NCBI RefSeq assembly: GCF_000719865.1
Contig: NZ_JOID01000048.1
Coordinates: 1-22,349 of the forward strand
Direction of reading: 5' to 3'
Source: Streptomyces albus subsp. albus
Lineage (GTDB): Bacteria; Actinomycetota; Actinomycetes; Streptomycetales; Streptomycetaceae
Length of the DNA: 22,349 nt
The notes under the pieces were generated by a model that searched no databases, was not told where the DNA came from, and saw only the letters and a program-made list of their open reading frames with translations. The translations under genes and the position numbers were made by a program. Positions 7,663-14,858 of the stretch are shown piece by piece (positions within the stretch are counted from its first letter, which is position 1; the number at the start of each line of letters is the position of its first letter).

Positions 7663-7927
7663 GAGCAGCCCCGATGGACAGCCGCCGGACCCGGTGGGAG
7701 ACGGCGGTGGACGGCGAAGAACGATGACTTGCGGTGATTCTTCATGACCGGTGGGCAATCATCGCCGCTTGCCTCCCTCCGGGCGTGTTCCGGTCCGGAG
7801 TGCGCCCCTCCCGGCATATCCGCTTGCCACAGCCGGGTTGGGGGTCGGGGCCCGCGCCTGAAATAGTTCCCCCCGATGTCCGCCATACCCAGACTCCCTC
7901 TGCAGGGGGTAACTCGGGGGAAAAACA
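7663..7927. promoter_or_regulatory. Divergent control region of the streptophobe and FHA-ABC genes
   Basis: This 265-base space must hold promoters for both genes. Part of it, 7731-7770 and 7861-7925, is less GC-rich than the surroundings. GGGGGAA (7914-7920) sits about 7 nt before the GTG start at 7928 and is a good ribosome binding site. I could not assign a convincing -35/-10 pair. Confidence 0.4.
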
Positions 7928-10459
7928 GTGGGGCTTGGAGTGCCGGAACTCATACTGGAATTGAACGGAAGGACCTGGACGCTCGACCCGTCCCGGTCCT
8001 ACAGCCTCGGACGTGATCCGAAGGGCGACATGGTGCTGGACGACGCCAGGGTCTCCTGGCGTCACGCCACCGTCCGCTGGGACGGGAGCGGTTGGGTCAT
8101 CGAGGACCTCGGCAGCACCAACGGCACCTACGCCGGCGGCCGGCGGATCCAGCGGGAGCCGATCGGCCCCGGCTCCGCCGTCCACCTGGGCAACGCGGCG
8201 GACGGACCGGTGCTGACCGTGTCCGCGGGCGCCGCCGGGCCCGCCCCGGCGGCTCCGGCGGCCGCGGCGCACGGCGCGCCCGCCGCGACGGCCGCCCCGC
8301 CGGCGCCCGTGCAGCAGCCGCCCGTGCAGGCGCAGCCGCCGCAGGGCCGGCCGGGCGGCCCCGGTCAGGCGCCGCCCCCGCAGGGATACGCGCCGCAGGT
8401 GCCGCCCCAGAGCGGCCCGCCGCAGCAGCCGGCCCCCGGCGGCGCGGCGCCGTACGGCGGCCAGCAGCCCACCGGGCTCCACCGGCTGGCCCTCGGCCGG
8501 GTGATGCGCATCGGCCGTGCGCTGGAGAACGACCTGGTCGTCTCCGACCTCCAGGTCTCCCGGCACCACGCGGAGTTCCGCTCCACGCCGGACGGCCGCT
8601 TCGAGATCGTCGACCTCGGCAGCCACAACGGCACCTACGTCAACGGCCAGCCGGTCCGGCAGCAGATCATCGGCCCGCACGACATCGTCGGCGTCGGCCA
8701 CTCCACCTTCCGGCTGGTCGGCGACCGGCTGGAGGAGTTCGTCGACACCGGCGAGATCTCCTTCTCCGCCCGCCACCTCACCGTCACGGTCGACGGCGGC
8801 AAGCAGATCCTCAAGGACGTCTCCTTCGGCGCCCCGGAGAAGTCGCTGATCGCGGTGATCGGCCCCTCCGGCTCCGGCAAGTCCACGCTGCTGCGCGCGC
8901 TGACCGGCTACCGCCCCGCCGACCGGGGCGAGGTCCTCTACGACAACCGGAACCTCTACAAGCAGTTCGCCGAGCTGCGCCAGCGCATCGGTCTGGTCCC
9001 GCAGGACGACATCCTGCACAAGGAGCTGACCGTCCGCACCGCCCTGAAGTACGCGGCCAAGCTCCGCTTCCCCGGCGACACCGCGGAGGCCGAGCGCGAG
9101 GCCCGGATCGACGAGGTCCTCCGCGAGCTCAAGCTGGACATCCACAAGGAGAAGAAGGTCACCTCCCTCTCCGGCGGCCAGCGCAAGCGCGTCTCCGTCG
9201 CCCTGGAGCTGCTGACCAAGCCCTCGCTGATCTTCCTGGACGAGCCGACCTCCGGCCTCGACCCGGGCATGGACCGCGACGTCATGCAGCTGCTGCGCGG
9301 CCTCGCCGACGACGGCCGCACGGTCCTGGTCGTCACCCACTCCGTCGCGGAGCTGGCGCTCTGCGACAAGCTGCTGGTCATGGCGCCGGGCGGCTCGGTG
9401 GCGTACTTCGGCCCGCCGGACGAGGCGCTGAACTTCTTCGGCTACGGCTCCTGGGCCGACGTCTTCTCGGCCTTCGAGAACTACCGCGACTACGACTGGG
9501 CCGGCCGCTGGCGCGGCTCGCAGCACTACCAGATGTACGCGGCCGACCTCGACGCCGTCGCGCCCCAGCCCGCGTACGTCCAGCCGCAGCAGATGCGCCC
9601 GCCCAAGCAGCAGAGCTGGGGCTCCCAGCTGTGGACGCTGATCCGGCGCTATGTGTCCGTGATCGCCTCGGACCGCGGCTTCCTGGGCCTGATGCTGATC
9701 CTGCCCGCCGTGCTCGGCGTGGTCTCCGTCCTCATCCCGGCCGACTACGGACTCGCGCGGGGGCCGGCGAACGGCGGCCCGCCCTTCTCCAACCGGGACG
9801 GCAGCGTCATCCTGCTGATCCTCGCCGTCGGCGCCTGCTTCGCCGGAGCGGCCAACTCCGTACGCGAACTGATCAAGGAGCGGGTCATCTACGAACGGGA
9901 ACGGGCCACCGGCCTCTCCCGCTCGGCCTATCTCATGTCCAAGGTGATCGTGCTGGGCCTCATCACCGCACTCCAGGGCGCCATCATCTGCGGCATCGGC
10001 TTCCTTCCCCGGGACCTCCCGGAGGAGGGAGTCCTCCTGGCAGGGCTGCCCGCCGTCGAGCTGGCCCTGCCGATCATGGCCCTGGGCTTCACCTCCATGA
10101 TGTTCGGCCTGGTCATCTCCTCCCTGGTGAAGACCGCCGAGAAGACCATGCCGCTGCTGGTCATGTTCGCCATCGTCCAGGTCGTCTTCACCGGCTGCCT
10201 CTTCCAGCTGAACGACAAGCTCGGCGCCGAGCAGCTGGCCTGGCTCATGCCCTCCCGCTGGGCGGTCTCCGCCGCCGGCTCCACGGCCGAGCTCAATGTG
10301 CTGCTGCCCTGGGAACCGGGCAATCCCGACCCCCTGTGGGAGCACGAGCTGGGCACCTGGCTGCTGGACATGGGCATCCTGGTGGCGCTCGGCGTGATCT
10401 GCGGCTTCGCCGTCGCGCGCCTGCTGCGCCGCCACGAGCCGGAGGTCATGCGCGAGTAG
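7928..10459 (+). CDS. FHA-FHA-ABC ATPase-permease fusion, Rv1747-like exporter
   Basis: An 843-residue half-exporter. FHA domain 1 spans about 25-98 (S43, R45, H46; STNGTY at 63-68) and FHA domain 2 about 187-262 (S211, R212, H213; SHNGTY at 232-237). The linker between them is Ala/Pro/Gln-rich. The ABC domain (about 280-505) has Walker A GPSGSGKST at 312-320, signature LSGGQRKR near 414, Walker B LIFLDEPTSGLD near 434-445 and its H-loop histidine near 468. Residues about 570-840 form an ABC-2 permease with six hydrophobic segments. This order and length match M. tuberculosis Rv1747, whose FHA domains bind phosphothreonine placed by Ser/Thr kinases and which acts in cell-envelope lipid export. 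The substrate here is unknown. It starts at GTG with a good ribosome binding site and ends before a strong palindrome. Confidence 0.93.
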   Translation: MGLGVPELILELNGRTWTLDPSRSYSLGRDPKGDMVLDDARVSWRHATVRWDGSGWVIEDLGSTNGTYAGGRRIQREPIGPGSAVHLGNAADGPVLTVSAGAAGPAPAAPAAAAHGAPAATAAPPAPVQQPPVQAQPPQGRPGGPGQAPPPQGYAPQVPPQSGPPQQPAPGGAAPYGGQQPTGLHRLALGRVMRIGRALENDLVVSDLQVSRHHAEFRSTPDGRFEIVDLGSHNGTYVNGQPVRQQIIGPHDIVGVGHSTFRLVGDRLEEFVDTGEISFSARHLTVTVDGGKQILKDVSFGAPEKSLIAVIGPSGSGKSTLLRALTGYRPADRGEVLYDNRNLYKQFAELRQRIGLVPQDDILHKELTVRTALKYAAKLRFPGDTAEAEREARIDEVLRELKLDIHKEKKVTSLSGGQRKRVSVALELLTKPSLIFLDEPTSGLDPGMDRDVMQLLRGLADDGRTVLVVTHSVAELALCDKLLVMAPGGSVAYFGPPDEALNFFGYGSWADVFSAFENYRDYDWAGRWRGSQHYQMYAADLDAVAPQPAYVQPQQMRPPKQQSWGSQLWTLIRRYVSVIASDRGFLGLMLILPAVLGVVSVLIPADYGLARGPANGGPPFSNRDGSVILLILAVGACFAGAANSVRELIKERVIYERERATGLSRSAYLMSKVIVLGLITALQGAIICGIGFLPRDLPEEGVLLAGLPAVELALPIMALGFTSMMFGLVISSLVKTAEKTMPLLVMFAIVQVVFTGCLFQLNDKLGAEQLAWLMPSRWAVSAAGSTAELNVLLPWEPGNPDPLWEHELGTWLLDMGILVALGVICGFAVARLLRRHEPEVMRE

Positions 10460-10484
10460 CGGCGCCGCCCTCCGCGCACACGAC

Positions 10485-10520
10485 AGGGCGGCGGCACCCC
10501 CGCGGGGGTGCCGCCGCCCT
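10485..10520. terminator. Perfect 36-nt palindrome, bidirectional terminator
   Basis: Arms AGGGCGGCGGCACCCC and GGGGTGCCGCCGCCCT pair over 16 bp around CGCG. It lies 25 nt after the FHA-ABC stop and 40 nt beyond the stop of the convergent transglycosylase gene, so it can end transcription from both sides. Confidence 0.8.
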
Positions 10521-10559
10521 CTGCCGTCACGTGCCGGCCGGTGACCTGTGCGGTGCCGG

Positions 10560-11330
10560 TCAGTAGGCCGAGTCGACGTTGTCCATGGAGCCGTACCGGT
10601 CGGCGGCGTAGTTGCAGGCCGCGACGATGTTGGCCACCGGGTCGTACAGGTCGTTCGCGGTGCCCTCGACGTGGTAGGCGTCGAAGGTCGGCTGGATCAC
10701 CTGCAGCAGGCCCTTGGACGGGATGCCGTTCTTGGCGTTGATGTCCCAGGTGTTGATGGCCTGCGGGTTACCACTGGACTCCCGCATGATGTTGCGGTGG
10801 ATGCCCTCGTAGCTGCCGGGTATGCCGTGCTTGTCCATGATGGACATGGCCTCACGGATCCAGCCGTCGAGGTTGTCCGCGTACGTCTGCGGGGCCGGGG
10901 CGGCCGGCTTGGCCGGCTCGGCCGCACGCTCGGTCGAGCGGTTGGCGGCCTGCTCGGTGGCACGCTCGGCCTCGGCCTTGGCCTCGGCGTTCTTGACGGC
11001 CTCGGTCTTGGGGGCGTCCTTCTTGGAGTCGCCCTTGTCGGCCGCGGGCTCCACCGTCTTCAGCAGAGCGTTCTTGGTGCCGGCGGTGTCCTCGGCCTCG
11101 GCCGCGGCGAACAGCGAACCGGTCTTCGGCTCGTCCTGGCCCGCGCTCGCCGGGGCGGTGTACGCCGCCGGCAGGTTCCGCGCGGTCTCGGCCTTGTCGG
11201 CACCGGAAGCGGAGCCGGGGGCGGCCGCGAAGGCCAGGGAGGCGACGCTCACCGCGGCCAGGCCGGCTGCCGAGATCTTGTGGGGCTTGGCGAGTCGGGT
11301 GCTGTTACCGGAGAAGGTGGGGACGCGCAT
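10560..11330 (-). CDS. Secreted lytic transglycosylase (SLT/GH23 domain)
   Basis: A 256-residue exported peptidoglycan hydrolase. Residues 1-43 make a Sec signal peptide: basic start, hydrophobic 'AAGLAAVSVASLAFAA', then an APGSASG cleavage region. Residues 44-148 are an Ala/Glu/Lys/Thr-rich, probably disordered, wall-spanning linker. Residues 150-256 form a lysozyme-fold SLT domain. E184 in IMRESSGNP fits the catalytic glutamate, followed by 'SKGLLQVIQPTFDAYH' and 'YDPVANIVAACNYAADRYGS', typical of this family. It cleaves the glycan strand and yields anhydromuropeptides. There is no LysM or other anchor. The ATG at 11330 fits the signal peptide; upstream residues in frame are arginine-rich and lie in the mRNA leader. 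Its own promoter is at 11474-11502. Confidence 0.9.
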   Translation of the reverse strand: MRVPTFSGNSTRLAKPHKISAAGLAAVSVASLAFAAAPGSASGADKAETARNLPAAYTAPASAGQDEPKTGSLFAAAEAEDTAGTKNALLKTVEPAADKGDSKKDAPKTEAVKNAEAKAEAERATEQAANRSTERAAEPAKPAAPAPQTYADNLDGWIREAMSIMDKHGIPGSYEGIHRNIMRESSGNPQAINTWDINAKNGIPSKGLLQVIQPTFDAYHVEGTANDLYDPVANIVAACNYAADRYGSMDNVDSAY

Positions 11331-11467
11331 GGTGAAGACCAATCCAATCGCTGGGCCGCCTGAGCGGGCTGGTCGGAAGCGGCGGTGCGAAACGCTCTCC
11401 CAGGGATGGAGGGCCACGCGCCGTTCCGGCTGACTGCACCGCTTCGATCCGCGGTGCCTTGCGACGT
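11331..11467 (-). promoter_or_regulatory. Long structured leader of the transglycosylase mRNA
   Basis: If the promoter at 11474-11502 is right, the 5' untranslated region is about 135 nt. It contains a perfect 7-bp stem with an 8-nt loop, GCACCGC (11436-11442) with GCGGTGC (11451-11457). No conventional ribosome binding site is seen within 15 nt of the ATG. Leaders of cell-wall hydrolases in Streptomyces often carry the c-di-AMP (ydaO) riboswitch, but I do not find that consensus here. Confidence 0.4.
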
Positions 11468-11473
11468 AAACCA

Positions 11474-11502
11474 TTCTTAGCGGCGCAAATCGGGCGTGGC
11501 AA
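11474..11502 (-). promoter_or_regulatory. Vegetative-type promoter of the transglycosylase gene
   Basis: On the minus strand TTGCCA (11502-11497) and TAAGAA (11479-11474) are 17 nt apart, close to the HrdB-type consensus TTGACA/TANNNT. Transcription would begin near 11467. Confidence 0.6.
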
Positions 11503-12160
11503 AGGTGTGACGTACTACCCCGGATCGCAGCAAAGCGGACCAGTCATACCGCCTCCGGACACCCGGGTGCCGATCGGCGCCCGCGCGGCAACTCCTAAGC
11601 GGCGTCGTACGTGACCTGGGCCCTATGCCCCGCTTCACAACGGGCCCGCCCGCGGTCGACTCCGTGTCGCGGGAACCCTGCGGACGGTCACCGGACGGGG
11701 CGCTCCGCCGGGCCCCGCGTGGGCGCTGCCCACGGCCGGGTGGCGCTCGACCCGGCCCCGGGCCTCGCCCGGCGCGCCCCGGGGCCCGGCCCGGCGGCGC
11801 TCAGCCCTCGGCGCCCCTACCGGCGGCCGGTGCCGCGCCCGGCAGACTGCGGCCTCGAAGGGCGGCCGGCGGTGTCGTCCCACCCCCGTGCCTCCCGGCG
11901 GTCCGGCCCCGCGCGGGCGCGGTCCACGGCCGGGGGGTGCCCGGCGCCCCGCCCCCGGCCGGGTGGTGCCCGGCCGACTCCCGGTAGCGGCGGCCGGTGC
12001 CGCACGGCGCCCGTGCGCCCCGGTACCCGTGCGTCCCGGCGCCCCGTCCCCGGCCGGGCGGCGGCCCCCGCGCTCGTTCCCGGGTCCTCGTCCCGAAGTC
12101 CCGGTCCTCCGCCGTCCCCGGCCGGATACGGACCGCCGCCCCGCCGGTTACGGTGAGGCC
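11503..12160. other. Noncoding GC-rich region with repeated blocks
   Basis: No gene can be supported over about 650 bases: open frames here encode only Arg/Pro/Gly/Ala-rich low-complexity sequence. The 16-mer CGGCGGCCGGTGCCGC occurs at 11821-11836 and 11988-12003. Several CCCCGGCCGGG-like palindromic blocks appear between 11950 and 12125. It separates two divergent units and must hold the kinase promoter; TACGGT at 12149-12154 lies 6 nt before the kinase ATG. Confidence 0.45.
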
Positions 12161-13321
12161 ATGACCACCGGCCCCGTCCCCCCGTCGGGACTCGCCGCGG
12201 TGAGCGAGGCCCTGCTCGCCATGAGCCGCCACCTGGAAGTGCGCGACGTCCTCAAGACGATCGTCGTCTCCGCGCGCGACCTCCTCGACGCCGAGTACGC
12301 CGCCCTCGGCGTCCCCGACGACCACGGCGGCTTCGCCCAGTTCGTCGTCGCCGGCGTCAGCGACGAGCAGTGGAAGGCCATCGGCCCGCTGCCCCGCCAG
12401 CACGGCATCCTCGCCGCGATGCTCCAGGACGCCACCCCGCAGCGCCTCGCCGACGTGCGCGCCGACCCCCGCTTCGAGGGCTGGCCGGACGCCCACCCCG
12501 ACATGTCCGACTTCCTCGGCCTCCCCGTCGCCGACGGCGACGAGGTTCTCGGCGCCATCTTCCTGGCCAACAAACGCTGCCTCCTGCCGCGCGCGGAGCG
12601 AGCCTGCGGCTTCACCGCCGAGGACGAGGCCCTGCTCGCCATCCTCGCCCAGCACGCGGCCATAGCCCTCACCAACGCCCGCCTCTACGAGCGCAGCCGC
12701 GAGCTGACCATCGTCGGCGAGCGCGCCCGGCTCGCCCACGAACTGCACGACGCCGTCTCGCAGAAGCTGTTCTCGCTGCGCCTCACCGCGCAGGCCGCCG
12801 CCGCCCTCCTCCACCGCGACCCCGACCGCGCGCGGGACGAGCTCCGGCAGGTCGCCGCCCTCGCCGCCGAGGCCGCCGAGGAACTCCGCGCCGCCGTCGT
12901 CGAACTGCGGCCGGCGGCCCTCGACGAGGACGGCCTCGTCGCCACTCTCCGCACCCAGGCCCGGGTCCTCGACCGCGCCCACAGCGCCCGTGTCGTCTTC
13001 CGCTCCTCCGGCGTACGGGCCCTGCCGGCGGCCCAGGAGGAAGCCGTGCTCCGGGTGGCGCAGGAAGCCCTGCACAACGCGCTCCGGCACGGCGGCCCCA
13101 CCCGCGTCGACATCAGCCTCGACCGGCGGGGCCAGGGCGCTCTGCTGCGCGTCGCCGACGACGGCACGGGCTTCGACCCGACCGCCGTCCGCCGCGCCGG
13201 ACGCCACCTGGGCCTGGTCTCCATGCGGGACCGGGCGAACGGCGTGGGCGGCGGTCTGACCGTGGAGTCGGCGCCGGGCAAGGGCACCGTGATCGAGATG
13301 GAGGTCCCCGGTGGCGCGTGA
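12161..13321 (+). CDS. GAF-domain sensor histidine kinase (NarX/DesK type)
   Basis: A 386-residue soluble histidine kinase without membrane segments, so it senses a cytoplasmic signal. The GAF domain covers about 25-175. The dimerisation/H-box follows with ERARLAHELHDAVSQKL (187-203), where H196 of the ELHD motif is the expected phosphorylated histidine (HisKA_3 type). The ATPase domain (about 285-385) has the N-box HNALRHG (305-311), DDGTGF (333-338) and GLVSMRDRANGVGG (351-364). The GAF domain has no obvious haem or cysteine-cluster motif; its ligand is unknown. ATG 12161 lacks a good ribosome binding site, but TACGGT 6 nt upstream suggests a leaderless transcript. The response regulator gene overlaps its 3' end by 11 nt, so the two form one system. 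Confidence 0.92.
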   Translation: MTTGPVPPSGLAAVSEALLAMSRHLEVRDVLKTIVVSARDLLDAEYAALGVPDDHGGFAQFVVAGVSDEQWKAIGPLPRQHGILAAMLQDATPQRLADVRADPRFEGWPDAHPDMSDFLGLPVADGDEVLGAIFLANKRCLLPRAERACGFTAEDEALLAILAQHAAIALTNARLYERSRELTIVGERARLAHELHDAVSQKLFSLRLTAQAAAALLHRDPDRARDELRQVAALAAEAAEELRAAVVELRPAALDEDGLVATLRTQARVLDRAHSARVVFRSSGVRALPAAQEEAVLRVAQEALHNALRHGGPTRVDISLDRRGQGALLRVADDGTGFDPTAVRRAGRHLGLVSMRDRANGVGGGLTVESAPGKGTVIEMEVPGGA

Positions 13322-13961
13322 GAGAACCACCGTCCGCGTCCTGCTGGTCGACGACCACCAGGTCGTGCGGCGCGGCCTGCGGACCTTCCTGGAGGTCCAG
13401 GACGACATCCAGGTCGTCGGCGAGGCGTCCGACGGCGACGAGGGCGTCGCCCGCGCCGAGGAGCTCCGCCCCGACGTCGTGCTCATGGACGTCAAGATGC
13501 CCGGCACCGACGGCATCGAGGCGCTGCGCAAGCTCCGCGAGCTGGAGAACCCCGCCCGGGTGCTCGTCGTCACCAGCTTCACCGAGCAGCGCACCGTCGT
13601 CCCGGCCCTGCGCGCCGGCGCCTCCGGCTACGTCTACAAGGACGTCGACCCCGACGCGCTCGCCTGCGCCATCCGCTCCGTGCACGCCGGGCACACCGTC
13701 CTGCAGTCCGAAGTGGCCGGGGCTCTGCTCGCACAGGAGGGCGACCGGGCCGGCCAGGGCCGCGCCGGCACGCTCACCGACCGGGAGCGGGACGTGCTGG
13801 GCCTGCTCGCCGACGGCCGGTCCAACCGGGAGATCGCCCGCGCGCTGGTGCTCTCCGAGAAGACCGTCAAGACGCACGTCTCCAACATCCTGATGAAGCT
13901 CGACGTCTCCGACCGCACCCAGGCCGCGCTCTGGGCGGTCCGCCACGGCCTCACGGCCTGA
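13311..13961 (+). CDS. NarL/LuxR-family response regulator
   Basis: A 216-residue transcription factor paired with the upstream GAF kinase. The receiver domain (8-125) has the acidic pair D14-D15, phosphoacceptor D60 in MDVKMP, switch residue T88 and K110. The C-terminal LuxR-type helix-turn-helix (about 153-213) has LTDRERDVLGLLADGRSN and 'LVLSEKTVKTHVSNILMKL'. GTG at 13311 overlaps the kinase stop region by 11 nt, and GGAGGT lies 5 nt before it, indicating translational coupling. Target genes are unknown; the chaplin-domain gene is next downstream but a palindrome lies between. Confidence 0.95.
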   Translation: MARERTTVRVLLVDDHQVVRRGLRTFLEVQDDIQVVGEASDGDEGVARAEELRPDVVLMDVKMPGTDGIEALRKLRELENPARVLVVTSFTEQRTVVPALRAGASGYVYKDVDPDALACAIRSVHAGHTVLQSEVAGALLAQEGDRAGQGRAGTLTDRERDVLGLLADGRSNREIARALVLSEKTVKTHVSNILMKLDVSDRTQAALWAVRHGLTA

Positions 13962-13965
13962 TCCG

Positions 13966-13981
13966 GGCCTCGGCCGAGGCC
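13966..13981 (+). terminator. Palindrome after the response regulator gene
   Basis: GGCCTCGG-CCGAGGCC is a 16-nt perfect palindrome starting 4 nt after the stop codon. A hairpin terminator is likely; an operator is the alternative. Confidence 0.45.
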
Positions 13982-14078
13982 GCGCGCGGCGGCGCTGGGG
14001 CTTCGGCGCGCGGTGGCGCGTTGCTCCGTTCGGAGGCATCCGGCCCGTGATCCGTGCCATATGGGCGTACCCCGCGTT

Positions 14079-14113
14079 CATTCGGGTGACCCCGCCGTCA
14101 GGGGTCCCGAATG
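14079..14113 (+). promoter_or_regulatory. Hairpin just upstream of the chaplin-gene ribosome binding site
   Basis: CATTCGGG (14079-14086) pairs with CCCGAATG (14106-14113). After a 2-nt TG bulge, ACCCC (14089-14093) pairs with GGGGT (14101-14105) around a 7-nt loop: 13 bp in total. It ends 5 nt before the purine-rich ribosome binding site at 14119-14130. It could be an mRNA-stabilising or translation-control element, or an operator. Confidence 0.55.
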
Positions 14114-14136
14114 CCATCAGGAGAAGGAAGCTCGTC

Positions 14137-14667
14137 ATGAAGACTGCCAAGAAGGCCGCCCTCGTCATCGCCGCCGCGGGTGCCGCGATCGGCGCTGCCC
14201 CCGGTGCCGCGTTCGCGGACACCGGTGCGAGCGGCCAGACCACCGGCTCGTGGGGTATCGGTTCGGGAAACGTGGTCCAGGCCCCGGTGAACGCGCCGGT
14301 CAACGTCTGCGGCACCACCGCCAATGTCGCGGGCCTCTTCAACCCCGCCGCCGGCAACAGCTGCGGCGACGCGGCCGGCGGCGCGCGCACCAGCGGTTCG
14401 GAGGCCACTCCCCTCGCCGCCACGACCCGCTCCACGGGCGGTGCCGAGCTGGGCAACGAGCTCGTCGGCCTCCGGGGCGACGAGGGCGGCCTGGGCGCGG
14501 ACGCCGGGCCGGCCCTGCTCCGGGGCGACGAGAGCGGCCTCGGCGCCGGCGCCGGTGACACCCGTCTCCGCGGTGACGCCGAGGGCCTCGGCCTGGACAG
14601 CGGTCTCGGCGAGGGCGGCGAGACCCGCCTTCTGTCGAACGAGGCGTACGAGCAGTACAACGCCTGA
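14137..14667 (+). CDS. Secreted chaplin-domain protein with acidic repeat tail
   Basis: A 176-residue exported protein. Residues 1-27 are a Sec signal peptide (MKTAKKAALV... ending AAFA). Residues about 35-77 match the chaplin domain: GNVVQAPVNAPVNVCG, then VAGLFNPAAGNSCG, with the two conserved cysteines C58 and C76. Chaplins form amphipathic amyloid-like fibrils that coat aerial hyphae and spores. Classic short chaplins end at the domain, and long ones have two domains and a sortase signal. This one instead has a ~100-residue Gly/Leu/Asp-rich acidic tail with three 16-residue repeats starting L-R-G-D, and no sortase motif. AGGAGAAGGAAG precedes the ATG. Its neighbourhood resembles the S. 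coelicolor chpE locus (recalled), but ChpE is shorter and, as I recall it, lacks cysteines. Confidence 0.85.
   Translation: MKTAKKAALVIAAAGAAIGAAPGAAFADTGASGQTTGSWGIGSGNVVQAPVNAPVNVCGTTANVAGLFNPAAGNSCGDAAGGARTSGSEATPLAATTRSTGGAELGNELVGLRGDEGGLGADAGPALLRGDESGLGAGAGDTRLRGDAEGLGLDSGLGEGGETRLLSNEAYEQYNA
14467..14610 (+). repeat. Three 48-bp in-frame repeats in the chaplin-domain gene
   Basis: Diverged copies at 14467-14514, 14515-14562 and 14563-14610 encode GLRGDEGGLGADAGPA, LLRGDESGLGAGAGDT and a third beginning RLRGDAEGLGLDSG. Each carries an RGD tripeptide (R113, R129, R145), spaced exactly 16 residues. Confidence 0.85.
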
Positions 14668-14696
14668 CGACATCAGGGGCCGGCGCCCGCCACCGA

Positions 14697-14714
14697 GTGC
14701 CCGCCACCGGGCAC
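14697..14714 (+). terminator. Small hairpin after the chaplin-domain gene
   Basis: GTGCCCG-CCAC-CGGGCAC gives a 7-bp perfect stem 30 nt after the stop codon. It may act with the stronger hairpin at 14799-14831. Confidence 0.4.
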
Positions 14715-14798
14715 CACCGGGGCGGCCGCCGCCACGGCGACAGCCATCCAGAGAGGCGCCACGGCCATCACGGTCGGCAGCACCGCTGGGCGGCTCCG

Positions 14799-14831
14799 GG
14801 CTCCGCGGATCCCACGACGGTCCGCGGAGCC
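14799..14831. terminator. Terminator between the chaplin gene and the convergent unknown gene
   Basis: GGCTCCGCGGA (14799-14809) pairs perfectly with TCCGCGGAGCC (14821-14831) over 11 bp around an 11-nt loop, followed on the plus strand by TTT. It lies between convergent genes. The remaining 14668-14858 sequence shows no gene. Confidence 0.7.
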
Positions 14832-14858
14832 TTTCGCATGCCCGCCCCCGGTCCCGCC

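Noticed and set aside
7742..10435. An 897-residue open frame antisense to the FHA-ABC gene
   Set aside because: It mirrors the GC-rich codons of the sense gene, is His/Asp/Gly/Gln-rich without any domain, and has no ribosome binding site. The sense protein has full FHA and ABC motifs.
11331..11467. c-di-AMP (ydaO) riboswitch before the transglycosylase gene
   Set aside because: The typical conserved blocks (GGGGTGAATC-like, AGGGA, and the CCTGTTCC...GACAGC end) are absent.
11611..12156. A 181-residue plus-strand frame in the empty region
   Set aside because: It is Arg/Pro/Gly/Ala-rich, lacks hydrophobic core patterns and a ribosome binding site, and overlaps other equally poor frames.
14467..14610. 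RGD tripeptides as host integrin-binding motifs
   Set aside because: The tripeptide arises from a simple repeat in a probably free-living organism; nothing else suggests host adhesion.
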